Shown: piece after piece, positions 9,985 to 19,153 of the stretch
Numbering within the stretch: position 1 is the first letter of the stretch
Layout of the letters: each line of letters opens with the position of its first letter
NCBI GenBank assembly: GCA_029834535.1
Contig: JAQMWT010000581.1
Span: 62,001-126,000 of the forward strand
From: Chrysophaeum taylorii
Lineage: Eukaryota > Sar > Pelagophyceae > Pelagomonadales > Pelagomonadaceae
Reading direction: 5' to 3'
Length of the DNA: 64,000 nucleotides
Program-made: the position numbers and the translations under genes
The notes under the pieces: generated by a model
Database searches by the model: none
What the model was told of the DNA's origin: nothing
Seen by the model: the letters and a program-made list of their open reading frames with translations, nothing else

Positions 9985-11500
9985 ATGGTGCTGTCGCAAT
10001 TCCAGAATGAACACATCCTCTCTTCGCCTATCTCGAGGATTTCGAGAATAATAACGCTGGTTTCCCGCGCCTCATCCTCCAGGACGACGACTTCGCCCGC
10101 GACAATGGCATCGTTGCATCGAGGTGCTTCGCGCTCCAACCACCGAGCCTCTCGGCTTTTTCACCCAGAGCCTCCACGCCTTTGATTTCGACGACGACGC
10201 ATATCTTCGCTCCTGTCCCCGCCGACCGGTACTAGGTGCAGATTTAATCCCGTCGTCGTATTCTTTTTTTAGTGTGGACTGCTGGGGCGTGCTCGGTCAT
10301 CGTCTGTGCTCTGTCATATCCGCTTTTTTTTTCTCGTCTCTCGAAACAGCAGAGCCTCGTCTATGACACACCCTGCTACAGACGGTCGCATTTCAGGGTC
10401 CCACTCACGTTTTCCGCGTGCGTGAAACAGCTCCACCTTCCACTCGAGTGCGCGCTCGGCACCACCGACGCGAATCAGAGTTACGCCACTCTCCCTTGAG
10501 ATCAACGACACCGTCGCGCGCGGGGTGCTTGACCGTGGCGCCCAAGTTCACCCGGTCATTTGCGATGGCGCTACTTTCGTCACAACCTTGCCGACTTTGA
10601 TGACGCCGTGCACGCCCTGCTGCTCGAGCACGGCATCGAACGAACGCCCAGTCGCTCTCACGAGATGCCTTACACAGCTGTCTAGTTTGTCCACGACTCA
10701 CGCCCATGACTCGAGAAGAGAGACATGCGCATCTACGCAGCAGAACCTGCTTCTTGAATGTCTCTTCGTGCAAGACGATCTGCGCCCGTCAAAGCGCGCT
10801 TCTCGAGAAGAGCAGTTGCGAGCTTCGTGCTGCGCCTTTTTTTACCAAGGCGCAGTCCCGAGCCAACACGTCCGCTGTCCGAACGGAGAACAGGACGAAC
10901 CAAACCGTTGCGCTGCGGACGAGAGAGAACGTCCACAACACCCTCTGGGCCTTCCGCGCGTCTCGAGGAAGCGCCGCATCCGTGCAGTCGACAGCCGATC
11001 AGCAGCAGCATCGCCGCAGGGTGAGAACGAAACTTTAGCCCCAGCAGCGAACTAACTTCGCGCATGCAACTCATCCGCACGCAGGGAGCTTTCATTCATT
11101 CCGCGAAAAGAAAAACCCCCTTGATACAGCGTGCTTCGTCCGGTTAAAATACAGGGTTGGTCGAATCCATATCGACCTATGCGTGGAGATAATGAGGTGG
11201 CGACGAGTCCGGCAGCATCACCCTCGCCAGAATCGACCGGGCTCTGATATGATCCGTTGTGATCTACAATTAAGCAGTAGAAGGCTCCGACGACGGCAGC
11301 ACGTAGGGCATGATCCGAGAAGAAAAAAAAAAGGCCCCCGCGAAACTGTACACCCAACGAGAAGACCAAAGTCGGCGTCCGAAGCTCCCATGGCATGCCA
11401 TATGCGGACGGATGTGAAGGAGGTTCAGATGCGTGTGGTTTTTTTTGATGACTTTGTTTGAACAACAACTTACTTGGATGCGAAGATCGCGCGAAAAGGT
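9985..11500 (+). pseudogene. Decayed plus-strand gene in the XKR repeat unit, copy 2 (possible ankyrin-type)
   Basis: This copy aligns by order of fragments with 6600-8590. One frame has DDAVHALLLEHGIERTP near 10,590-10,640, ankyrin-like in the LLLEHG core, and another has WAFRASRGSAA near 10,940, matching the first copy. The frames are interrupted throughout. The sequence is more compact than copy 1, which has extra material near 6700-6800. No working product is expected. Confidence 0.45.
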
Positions 11501-11530
11501 CCAGCGCTCGTTGGTGGCGCACAGATCAGA

Positions 11531-12829
11531 CTACCCCGATGCCGGGTGTGGAGGGGTCACACGTGGCGCAGCTCCGGGGTGAAACACTTTGTTGTTGAGA
11601 AGCACCCAACTCACCCAAGCAAGCAGGCAAGGCAGCGCGGCGAAGAGGTAGGCGTGCCAAAGCGGGACGTCGGGGCGTCCCGGTCGACTCAGATTCACCA
11701 CGATGAGCCAGGTGACGGCGCCGAAAAGTGTCCTTTCGATGAGAAAGGTCCGGCTGATTTGACCAAAAACTGGGTGAATCGGATTTTCCGGTCGCGTGAA
11801 GTTGGCGATGGTACGGTCATCGTCAAAACTCGTAACCGGAATAAAAGTTGCGAGAATAAGGATAATAAATATATCATCAGAAAGACGTTCTCGCGCCTTC
11901 TTCTCCCCCTGATGATTCGGTTGTTGTCTTTCGAAGACTTCCGCTTGCGTATGAACCATTATACTGTTTATAACGGCCGCGAATAGAAAAACGAAGCCGT
12001 AGGCGCCGAACTCGACGAAGGTCGCGACTATCGTCGAGAGCCGAAGAACGAACATCGACAAGAAATAGACGAGCCCGAGGATCTTTTGGTACACGTGTGG
12101 CGCATAAAGCAGCGTCAGCGCAGTAAGATTGTGCGCTATCGCCGTGCACCCCGACAGGATACTGATTAGCTCGACGCTCGACGGCTTTCGGTTGCCTCGA
12201 TACCACGAGAACGCCAACACGTAGGTCTGGAGCACGAGCTGTGGTACAGATTCGAAGCCAATCTCAGTCAATGCTATCATAATGACATCGAATTTCTTCG
12301 TCTTAGTCCCGGCATCGTCGACGAGCGCCAAGTGCTCGAGGAGGACTCGTCGATCTCGAATCCAAATCGACCGCCAGGTGTCCACGCACCATGGAAGAAG
12401 CACGCCGGCGTTGCCAACATACATGACGGCAGATTTACATCGTGAACCACCCGTGCGCGCGAGCGAGGACGCGTTCGCATAAAAAAGCACGACGAGCGAT
12501 ACGCCGAAATAGTGCCATCGTCGCGCCAAGCCGTAGCCCGCGAGCACCAGGACGTCCGTGACGTAGTCGATCGTGCTCAGGGCCATCGTGAAGAAAGCGA
12601 GAAGCGAAACCAACACTTTGAAGTCCGTGTTTCCGGCAATCGCATCGAACGTCTTCCTCGGTCGGGCGTTGTACGGGTTGTCAGGGGTCAGCGCCTCGAG
12701 GTAGGCCGTCGGAGAGCACAGGAGTGATGCTGCGGCGAGGTTGTTGTTGTTGTTGGCATCTTTTTCTTCTGTCGCCTCATCTTTTTTTTCTGGAGCCTCA
12801 TCTTTTTTTTCTGGAGCCTCGATCTCCAT
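11531..12829 (-). CDS. XK-related (XKR) multipass membrane protein, copy 3
   Basis: About 432 aa from the ATG of MEIEAPEKKDE. The same landmarks as copy 1 are present: STIDYVTDVLVL in the first membrane segment, ESVPQLVLQTY, SILSGCTAIAHNLTAL, and a C-terminal hydrophobic pair ending before a short Pro-rich tail. A unique feature is the charged N-terminus with three repeats of a KKDEA/EE unit followed by an Asn run, before the conserved LTPDNPYNAR segment. Upstream in-frame codons continue but contain no ATG. Lipid-scramblase activity is inferred from the family only. The gene is divergent from the hydrolase that starts at 12,914 or 13,019, so the two share a promoter region of under 200 bp. 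Confidence 0.85.
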   Translation of the reverse strand: MEIEAPEKKDEAPEKKDEATEEKDANNNNNLAAASLLCSPTAYLEALTPDNPYNARPRKTFDAIAGNTDFKVLVSLLAFFTMALSTIDYVTDVLVLAGYGLARRWHYFGVSLVVLFYANASSLARTGGSRCKSAVMYVGNAGVLLPWCVDTWRSIWIRDRRVLLEHLALVDDAGTKTKKFDVIMIALTEIGFESVPQLVLQTYVLAFSWYRGNRKPSSVELISILSGCTAIAHNLTALTLLYAPHVYQKILGLVYFLSMFVLRLSTIVATFVEFGAYGFVFLFAAVINSIMVHTQAEVFERQQPNHQGEKKARERLSDDIFIILILATFIPVTSFDDDRTIANFTRPENPIHPVFGQISRTFLIERTLFGAVTWLIVVNLSRPGRPDVPLWHAYLFAALPCLLAWVSWVLLNNKVFHPGAAPRVTPPHPASG

Positions 12830-13018
12830 GTCGACACCGTCAGAGTGTCCGCTGCTGGGGAAAAACCAAAAATACCCCGGCGGGCGACGCAAGGGGGTAG
12901 GCAATAAATAAAAATGCGCAAGGCACACGATGTGTGGGCGTGCGAGCGAGAGCGACTCGCGAGCGTATGTTCCAAGAGGTATCCGTTCGAGGTGGGATCC
13001 GAGCCCCTGGAGACGAAG

Positions 13019-14218
13019 ATGGGCGTGGTGGTGCTGTTGCCGTGGTTGCTGCGGTTTTTGCCGACGCTGATCGTCGGTGTCGTGCGATCGCTGTTCGCGC
13101 CAGCCGTGGGGTTCGAATTAGAAATTCACGGTCGTGTCGAGGAGAGTCTGCGGAGCCTGGGCCAGCTGTCGCCGGCGCGATGGGTCGGAACGGGGGATCT
13201 CCGGACGATCGTGCCGTATCTTCTGCTGTCGCCGCGGAGACTAGAGTACGATCGGTGGTGGTTGCGGGTTCCGTGCTGTCCCGCGCGGCGCGACGATCCG
13301 TACGCCCGGGCCACGGGCGCCGCGGACGACGAAGCCTGCGCGCTGGACGTGGCATGGCCCGCGTACCGGAACGAAAATGGACCGACTTTTGTGATACTTC
13401 ACGGTCTCAACGGAGGTTCGGACGACGGTTACGTCGGAGACCTCGTCGCCGCCGCGACGGCAAGGGGAAGCGTCGCTGCTGTTCTGGTGAACCGCGGTCT
13501 CATGGATACGCCGGTGCGCGGGACGCGGGCGCTCTTTCACGGTGCTCGCACGTGCGACGTCGGCGCGGCGGTCGACGCGTTAAGTCTTTCGACGAGACAA
13601 CCCGTCGTCCTCGTCGGTTTCTCGATGGGGGCTATTTTGGCCGCCAACTACGCTGTTAAGGCAGGGTCGCGGTGCCCCTGCGCCGCGACGGTCGCGATAT
13701 CGGGTTCCCTGTGCGCCGCGAAGACCCTAGAACCTTGCGGAGACAGGTCGCGTCGCCTCTGGCAGCCCCCCCTCACTGCGGGGTTGAAGCAGTCTTTCTA
13801 CCTTCCCAACGCCCGCAGGCTCGGCTCGAAGGTCGACCCCCGGCGCATCCAAAGATGTTCGACGGTTCCAGAGTTCGACGAGGCGTTCGTCTGCCGCGTC
13901 CACGGCTACCCCGCGCTCCGCGCCTATTACGACGACATGAGCGCCGCGGGCGCTGGCGACGAAGCGGGTCTCGCCAAGTTTTCCAACCTCGGCACGCCCC
14001 TCCTCGTTCTCCACGCCAAGGACGACCCCATCCTTCCGGTCGAGGCCTGCCTCCCCGACAAAATCGCCGACGCCTCGCCCCACCTCACTCTCCTCCTCAC
14101 GGACGTCGGTGGCCACGTCGGCTGGCCCGTCGCCCCCATCGCGAAGCACCGCTGGGGCTTTATGGTCGAGGCGGCACTCGCCTTCGCCGATGCGAAAGTG
14201 AAGGAGCAAACGGATTAA
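13019..14218 (+). CDS. Alpha/beta hydrolase of the ABHD1/2/3-YheT group
   Basis: The 399-aa form starts with a membrane segment (VVVLLPWLLRFLPTLIVGVV), as in ABHD1/2/3 proteins. An in-frame ATG at 12,914 would add 35 residues. The fold marks are in order: LHGLNGGS (oxyanion region) at about residue 127, the nucleophile elbow GFSMG with Ser202, HAKDDP with Asp near 335, and GGHVGW with His366. Members hydrolyse membrane lipids or medium-chain esters, so an ER- or plastid-membrane lipase/esterase is likely, substrate unknown. The protein lacks obvious plastid targeting. It is divergent from XKR copy 3, and an AT-rich box at 12,902-12,912 could serve as its core promoter. That would make 13,019 the better start. 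Confidence 0.9.
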   Translation: MGVVVLLPWLLRFLPTLIVGVVRSLFAPAVGFELEIHGRVEESLRSLGQLSPARWVGTGDLRTIVPYLLLSPRRLEYDRWWLRVPCCPARRDDPYARATGAADDEACALDVAWPAYRNENGPTFVILHGLNGGSDDGYVGDLVAAATARGSVAAVLVNRGLMDTPVRGTRALFHGARTCDVGAAVDALSLSTRQPVVLVGFSMGAILAANYAVKAGSRCPCAATVAISGSLCAAKTLEPCGDRSRRLWQPPLTAGLKQSFYLPNARRLGSKVDPRRIQRCSTVPEFDEAFVCRVHGYPALRAYYDDMSAAGAGDEAGLAKFSNLGTPLLVLHAKDDPILPVEACLPDKIADASPHLTLLLTDVGGHVGWPVAPIAKHRWGFMVEAALAFADAKVKEQTD

Positions 14219-14318
14219 TAATAAAAGCACTTATTACTTCGCTTTTCTGGGATTCTTCCTTCTAGAGCGAGTTGTTCTGCCGGCTAAAAAAAAAAACAAC
14301 AACAAATAGGGGTGTGCG

Positions 14319-14978
14319 ATGATGAGTGCTCCTCCTCGTGTTGTCAGCCCGAACGAGGCGTCGTCGTCGTCGTCGTCGTCGCGCAGCACGGCCGTTCTCC
14401 ACGAAGGGGCGAACCCCTTCGCCGCCCCCGTGCCGGAGAAGCGACGCAGCGTCGTCGGGGATAAGAAGGCCTTCTTCGAGAGCGTCGGAACGGACACGGG
14501 CGACCGATGCGCCGGCTCGCTGACCGAACTCTTCCAACAGCAAGCGCGCATCATCAAAGAAGGGGAACCACAACAACAACAACCACCACCGCAGAGCGGT
14601 GGCGTCGTCGCGGCGCGCTCGACGACCCCTCCACCTCCTCAGCAACCCGCCGCCGCCGCCACCACCACCACCAAGCTCGCTTCTTACTCGTTCGAAGCGA
14701 CCGAAGCCTGGCAGCTGAGCATCGTGGCGGGCGAGGTCGTCCAGCTCACCTCGACCCCCGAGTCCGAGGGGTGGACCCACTGCACCCAGGTGACCGCGGG
14801 CCACCCCGAGCACGGGAAGACGGGCTTCGTGCCGACGGCCTACCTCGCCGAGATGCGCGAGAACAAGCTCGACGCCGCCGCCGCCGCCGCCGTCAAGAGT
14901 AACGTCAAGCTCAACGCCGCTCCTCCGAAAAAGTACAAGCCCGTCGCCAAGAACCTCAAGAAGGGCCTATTCAAGTAA
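14319..14978 (+). CDS. SH3-domain protein
   Basis: 219 aa with ATG codons at 14,319 and 14,322. The N-terminal half is Ser/Pro/Gln-rich and likely disordered, with a conserved-looking stretch KRRSVVGDKKAFFES and LTELFQQQARIIKE. The SH3 domain spans about residues 124-182: it opens ASYSFEA (the ALYDY position), has AGEVVQLT, a WTHC (conserved Trp) and ends GFVPTAYL (G-PSNYV position). The tail is Lys-rich (PKKYKPVAKNLKKG). It probably acts as an adaptor that binds Pro-rich peptides, for example in actin or endocytic assemblies; this is family inference. Its last 8 bases overlap the 3' end of the convergent oxygenase gene. Confidence 0.85.
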   Translation: MMSAPPRVVSPNEASSSSSSSRSTAVLHEGANPFAAPVPEKRRSVVGDKKAFFESVGTDTGDRCAGSLTELFQQQARIIKEGEPQQQQPPPQSGGVVAARSTTPPPPQQPAAAATTTTKLASYSFEATEAWQLSIVAGEVVQLTSTPESEGWTHCTQVTAGHPEHGKTGFVPTAYLAEMRENKLDAAAAAAVKSNVKLNAAPPKKYKPVAKNLKKGLFK

Positions 14979-15765
14979 TAACTATACTCATCGGGAGCAG
15001 GCGGCGGCGGCGGTCCCGGAACTCGGAGATGAGAGGTTTGAGTTTGGCAAATACCGCGTCCACCGACCGGCGGTGGGCCTCGAGCATGTGGGCGAGGTGG
15101 TCTTCTCGGAACCCACAGTACTCTCGAAGGGAAGTTTCGTATTCGTCATCGTAGACGGCGCGACTGATAACGCGCTGGAGGGGAGATTCTTGGAAAAAAG
15201 CGACGGCGTCGTCCCAGGTCGGGAACCCCGAGAGGTGGGATTTCGTAAGGACAATCTCTTCCGACGCCGCGCGCCCGTCGAACCAAAACGTCACCGCGTA
15301 TCGGGGGGTGGGTTCCCGCCATCGCGTCACCGCGTGGAGGCACCGGTCCGAAGCGAACACCACGAGTCTATTAAACCGCGGCGCGACTCGGACTGGCGGT
15401 TTCAGAAATTCAAAAATTTCGAGCATTCCGCTGTCGCCGTCGGTCAAGTATAGTATCGCCGTCACCGCGCGCCGCGAGGGCGGTCCAGCGTTGTCGTAGT
15501 GCGCCGGGAACCCGCCCCCCGTGTTGCGCTGGAGCTTCACGGCGGCGGCGGCGTCAGGGCCGGCGCCGACGATGATGCGAACGGCAGCCTCGGCGCGCTC
15601 GAGCGCCGGCTCATTGATTTCCTGCCCCTCGACCTCGAAGATCCCAGGCTTGGGGAACACACGCCCCCCGAACTCAAACACGTGCTGCCGCATCCGCGCG
15701 CGGCGGCACACCTCGAGTACCTCCGCCGCAAGATCCGCGTCGAGGGCATCATCCTTGCATTTCAT
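14971..15765 (-). CDS. 2-oxoglutarate/Fe(II) dioxygenase (prolyl-4-hydroxylase-like)
   Basis: 264 aa. The double-stranded beta-helix core has the Fe(II) ligands HYD (His89, Asp91) and His144 in CLHAVTRW, and the 2OG-binding Arg155 in RYAVTFWF. The stretch LQRNTGGGFPAHYDN and AILYLTDGDSG are typical of P4H-type enzymes. The N-terminal 80 residues are helical, and about 100 residues follow the catalytic core, with FPTWDDAVAFF and REYCGFREDHL. There is no signal peptide, so the enzyme is probably cytosolic or nuclear. The substrate is unknown; protein hydroxylation is one possibility among several. Its stop codon lies inside the end of the SH3 gene on the other strand. Confidence 0.88.
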   Translation of the reverse strand: MKCKDDALDADLAAEVLEVCRRARMRQHVFEFGGRVFPKPGIFEVEGQEINEPALERAEAAVRIIVGAGPDAAAAVKLQRNTGGGFPAHYDNAGPPSRRAVTAILYLTDGDSGMLEIFEFLKPPVRVAPRFNRLVVFASDRCLHAVTRWREPTPRYAVTFWFDGRAASEEIVLTKSHLSGFPTWDDAVAFFQESPLQRVISRAVYDDEYETSLREYCGFREDHLAHMLEAHRRSVDAVFAKLKPLISEFRDRRRRLLPMSIVIT

Positions 15766-16833
15766 TTCATGAAAAAACGGCCGTTGAAAAAACGACAGAC
15801 ACGCAACGGTTTAAAATCGAATGATGTTTTTATTTCGGGGGGACATCTATTATTATCATCTGTTGCGGCGAACGCGTCGCGTCAAGCAACCAACGACTCC
15901 GGGCACTTTTTATCTTTGAGCGCACGACCCTAGAACGCTACACTTTCTCCGCCGCCGCCGACGACGACCTCCATTCTGCAGTACTGGGCGAATATCGCCG
16001 ACGTTCGAGCAGAAAGACGTCAACATCGACGGCAAGTCGCACACACTGCAATCAAACGAACGTATCAAAACTCTACGCAAAAACAATTATCTCGATGCCG
16101 TCTTGCCGAAAAAAGGACGACGACAAAGAACGCATGCGCGAGGACATGCGTCGCGCAGCGACTTCGGGCGTCGCGACCTTCTCGAACGGCAAGAAGCGGC
16201 CGTCGCTCGCGATTAGAGCATCAATGGGACAGTCGTCCAACTTTTTCCAGCGTTCGTCTCTTCTGAAAGTAGGTGCTTCCGCATTGCCGCAGCCGAGACG
16301 CGCAAAACCGATTGCCCCATCGCAGGGTTCTGCTCTCGGATTAGCGCCCTCCGCCGAGTTTCGAGAAGGACTCCTGGACGGAGTTGCGCGAGCACGGGCC
16401 GACGCACGCTGGCGTGCTGTAGTACCACCACGACGGATACGGCGCGCGCATCGAAGTCATTCATTCAACTCGTATACGAGCGCGCCAGGAGAGAGAGACT
16501 TGTCGCGATCTCCACACCTTGAAACGAGGGTCGCCGACCGACGTTGGGCTCGGAACGCAACCGTCTTCCGGCTCGTAGCTGAGTATCTGGCACGCACGAC
16601 TGGTCCACTGCGGCTTGCGGTTTCTGCCGCGAGCGCGAATTTTTGATTTTTTTGGTCCCTCCTATCTATAGCATCTCGCGCCTAGGGGTGGGTGTCTACG
16701 AGCTTGGTAGTTTATTGTACAACCGCGTTGCATATTATAAATAATATGCGTCGTCGGCACTCAAGTGAGGAGATAGGTGTCTCAAAATGGACGTGGATGG
16801 ATCTATAGTCGCTGCTGCAGCAGCATTTGATCA
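15766..16833. other. 1-kb intergenic stretch with degraded coding relic
   Basis: Plus-strand frames between about 16,000 and 16,620 read protein-like but switch frame several times: a KDVNIDGKSHTLQSNERIK segment near 16,020, then FEKDSWTELREHGPTH near 16,360 followed by AGVLQYHHDGYGARIEV. I do not recognise the family. A 183-codon ORF at 16,095-16,646 is mostly out of frame with these. The most likely reading is a pseudogene. The last 150 bp is AT-rich. Confidence 0.4.
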
Positions 16834-18501
16834 TTACGTGGTATTGGCCGACGGAGAAAGAAGGGAAGGCGGATTCGGCGGGATTCGGGCGCGGCGCGGG
16901 TTGTTGGCCGCCGAGTGGAGGAAGTCGGGGGCGCTCTCGCTTCTGGAGAGGGGGGGGGGTCGTATGAAGACGGCCGAGTAGCTGCCACCCCTCGGGGGGA
17001 GGGCCGAGTGGCGGAGCGGCGGGGCCGTCAGATCGTACTCGAAGGTGCTGTCGTCGGCCGTCTGGAGGAGACGCATGGAGCCCTGGTCGTCGGGGGCGGG
17101 CGTCACGACGTTGTCGAACGGACGGTTGTTCAAGGTGAAGGTCCTGATGGCCGAGCCGGCCATGCAGGCGACGGCGAGGACGTGGAGGCAGGCCGAATAC
17201 AAATTAATAGAAATGCAGCGGCAGATGGTCCTGGACTGGCCGGGGGAGGGAAAACCGTAGATGTTCTCCGCTCTATCCCGGATGAAACCGCGGACGCAGC
17301 GGGAAACGTCAAAATCGTAAAAATGGTCTTGGATCGAGATGTGAATGTGGGCCGTGATGGCGGGGAGGTCGACGTAGAGGGCGGCCATCCCCAAAAGCGC
17401 CGCGATGCGGTAATTCGCGAGGTCGTCCGACGAGAAGCCGCGAAGAATAGAAGCGAACGACAAAAACGCGAACGTCGAGCCGAGGGCGATGTCGGGCGCG
17501 GTGCCTACGAGAACCGTACCACCCGAAATCTTCGCCGTTTCCCCCGAATTTGTCGTCGTCGACACGGAACGTTGGCGCGCTAGATGGTCGAAGGCACGCT
17601 GGGACGTGATCTGGATGGCGGCCCGGCACGACGCGCAGACGACGTAGCTCACGACCATCGCTCCCCCAAACACGATCTCTCGCGGCGCCCCGTCGGTGCA
17701 GCAGAGACGGTGGGCGAGGCCGTTGTCTGCGAGCGACGACTTGTCGGAGAAGGATGGCCGGGACTCGCGGCAGGTATTCGAGAGCAACTTCTTCTCGGCG
17801 GCCACCGCCCGTCGCCTGATCGACTCCGCCCTGATCACGACGAGGACGCACGCGAGGTTTGTGGCCGCGCATAGCCAACCCATCCCGATGCAGACGCGAC
17901 AAAACGCGTGGGCCCGCGCACACTTGTTGGGTTCGGGGACGTTGGCGAAGAGGTCTGGTCGATCGAGGTAGACGGTCAGAGAAACGAGGGAAGCGGATAC
18001 GGCGTCTGCGACCGGGAACGCAGCTTGGAACGGCGGCAATAGGATGAGCAGGAGCGTGTACGAGCCGTTGATGATGCAGCTCGAGATCCAGTCCATGCGG
18101 ATGCACGCGCGTTGGTACACGATGATAGACGCCCACGCGAGGAGTACGGCTTGAGTGAGAAGCGCGGCCAAAACTTCCGGGAGCAGCTGCTCCTGGTTCG
18201 AGTTGACCCAGTGCGTCACGACGTTCGAGTGAATCATGCACTTCCACCAGTCGCGCTCGAGGGATCCGCGCCGCGACTCGACGAGGACCCACTCGAGGAC
18301 GCCGATCACTGGCGCGACCGCGGCGCTCACGATCGCCATGTACGCCATCAAGTATCGGCACCGCCGGAGACCCCTCTCGCACTCGCTCCGCAGCGACTCG
18401 GCGGCAGCGGCGGCCTCCTCCCCCAGCCGCCGCACCTCGCTGCTCTCCACCAGCGCTTCCTCCGCGTCTCTGCTGCTGCTGGTCTCATTATTGGCGGACA
18501 T
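16834..18501 (-). CDS. Multipass membrane protein of unknown family
   Basis: 555 aa, with an acidic Ser-rich N-terminus (residues 1-25) and a short helical segment before the membrane part. About eight hydrophobic segments can be seen, near residues 50-72, 105-128, 140-160, 205-225, 278-300, 330-348, 363-383 and 425-448. The C-terminal 110 residues are Pro/Ser-rich and cytoplasm-like. Cysteines cluster in loops (CRVCIGMGWLC, CASCRAA). I cannot assign a family, and no channel, transporter or receptor motif stands out. The start ATG lies 37 bp from the stop of the upstream Nse1-like gene on the same strand, with a TATA-like box in the gap. Confidence 0.8.
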   Translation of the reverse strand: MSANNETSSSRDAEEALVESSEVRRLGEEAAAAAESLRSECERGLRRCRYLMAYMAIVSAAVAPVIGVLEWVLVESRRGSLERDWWKCMIHSNVVTHWVNSNQEQLLPEVLAALLTQAVLLAWASIIVYQRACIRMDWISSCIINGSYTLLLILLPPFQAAFPVADAVSASLVSLTVYLDRPDLFANVPEPNKCARAHAFCRVCIGMGWLCAATNLACVLVVIRAESIRRRAVAAEKKLLSNTCRESRPSFSDKSSLADNGLAHRLCCTDGAPREIVFGGAMVVSYVVCASCRAAIQITSQRAFDHLARQRSVSTTTNSGETAKISGGTVLVGTAPDIALGSTFAFLSFASILRGFSSDDLANYRIAALLGMAALYVDLPAITAHIHISIQDHFYDFDVSRCVRGFIRDRAENIYGFPSPGQSRTICRCISINLYSACLHVLAVACMAGSAIRTFTLNNRPFDNVVTPAPDDQGSMRLLQTADDSTFEYDLTAPPLRHSALPPRGGSYSAVFIRPPPLSRSESAPDFLHSAANNPRRARIPPNPPSLLSPSANTT

Positions 18502-18524
18502 ACTTAGTCGGTTTCCCCCCCCCC

Positions 18525-18538
18525 TATTTTTATATAAT
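18525..18538 (-). promoter_or_regulatory. TATA-like box for the multipass membrane gene
   Basis: Read on the minus strand the sequence is ATTATATAAAAATA, 24-37 bp upstream of the ATG at 18,501. It overlaps the stop codon of the Nse1-like gene. If used, transcription would begin almost at the start codon, giving a very short 5' leader. Confidence 0.5.
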
Positions 18539-19107
18539 TAAATGAGATGGATGATCTGGGGGGTGTCGACGTTGACGGCTCGGAGGTTGTCCGTTAGTTC
18601 GAGGTAGGACCGGGGGCCGTAGGTAACAAGCCCGTTGTCGTCGTCGTCGTCGTCGTCGTCCTCCTCCTCCTCCTTGGCGAGCCAGTGGGCGTCGCAGAGG
18701 GCCTGGAGAAACTCCTTGAACTTGGGGGCGGTCAGCTTGCCCTTGTATCCTTCGAGATCCCTCGCGGGGATCGCGTTGTCGCTCGCCTCGGAGAGGTGAA
18801 ACAAAATTTTCTTAAAAATATCGAGGTGCAGGTCGTCGAGCTGCGCGCCCTCGTGCTTTGCCACTTCGTCGCTCACGAGGTTGACGAGCGCGAACACCTT
18901 ATCTTGGTTGTCGACGCGGTACCCTCGAATCTCCAAGTCCATGCACTTGAGACGCCGGTTGATCTGCTTGATGACGGCGTCCGGGTCGGACGCCATCCCC
19001 GGCGCGATGTAGGTCGAAATGCTCTCGAGGTAGTCGATCGCCTCGTTCTCGCTCATCACCTTGCGCTGAGCCATCAACTGCAGAAAGCTCTGAAGCCCGA
19101 CAGCCAT
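18538..19107 (-). CDS. NSMCE1: Nse1-like subunit of the SMC5/6 complex (RING domain not present)
   Basis: 189 aa from the ATG at 19,107. Residues about 1-175 follow the tandem winged-helix part of Nse1/NSMCE1: FLQLMAQRKVMSENEA, INRRLKCMDLEIRG, then KVFALVNLVSDEVAK (cf. the IYALVNLA motif), LDIFKKILFHL, and the final GPRSYLELTDNLR (cf. the GRAILEME segment). Nse1 works with Nse3 and Nse4 as the DNA-binding arm of SMC5/6 in DNA repair. In the usual protein an NH-RING follows. Here the frame stops after IIHLI and the next gene starts 37 bp further on, so no room remains for it. An Asp-rich insertion sits at about 150-160. The gene diverges from the DHYC acyltransferase, only 46 bp apart. Confidence 0.75.
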   Translation of the reverse strand: MAVGLQSFLQLMAQRKVMSENEAIDYLESISTYIAPGMASDPDAVIKQINRRLKCMDLEIRGYRVDNQDKVFALVNLVSDEVAKHEGAQLDDLHLDIFKKILFHLSEASDNAIPARDLEGYKGKLTAPKFKEFLQALCDAHWLAKEEEEDDDDDDDDNGLVTYGPRSYLELTDNLRAVNVDTPQIIHLI

Positions 19108-19153
19108 CACGATTTTTTTTTTGAAACTAAGGGTAAGTAGTGGAGAAGTGGCG

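Larger units (their letters stand above)
5170..12829. repeat. Triplicated XKR unit (about 3.2-3.4 kb spacing)
   Basis: Units are roughly 5170-8590, 8600-11,500 and 11,500-12,829 (the last truncated to the XKR gene). Each of the first two comprises an XKR gene on the minus strand and decayed coding sequence on the plus strand behind its 5' end. Unit junctions near 8560-8620 and 11,460-11,520 are similar to each other (AAAGATCCAGCACG versus AAAGGTCCAGCGCT). The order suggests tandem duplication followed by loss of the plus-strand partner and the middle XKR. Confidence 0.75.

Noticed and set aside
12914-13018. N-terminal extension of the ABHD hydrolase
   Set aside because: An ATG exists at 12,914, but the extension is charged, shows no targeting signal and lies just after the likely core promoter; the membrane segment at 13,019 is the usual start for the family.
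15985-16650. Single gene at 16,095-16,646
   Set aside because: The open frame is not the one that carries the protein-like segments, so it is more likely a chance frame through a pseudogene.
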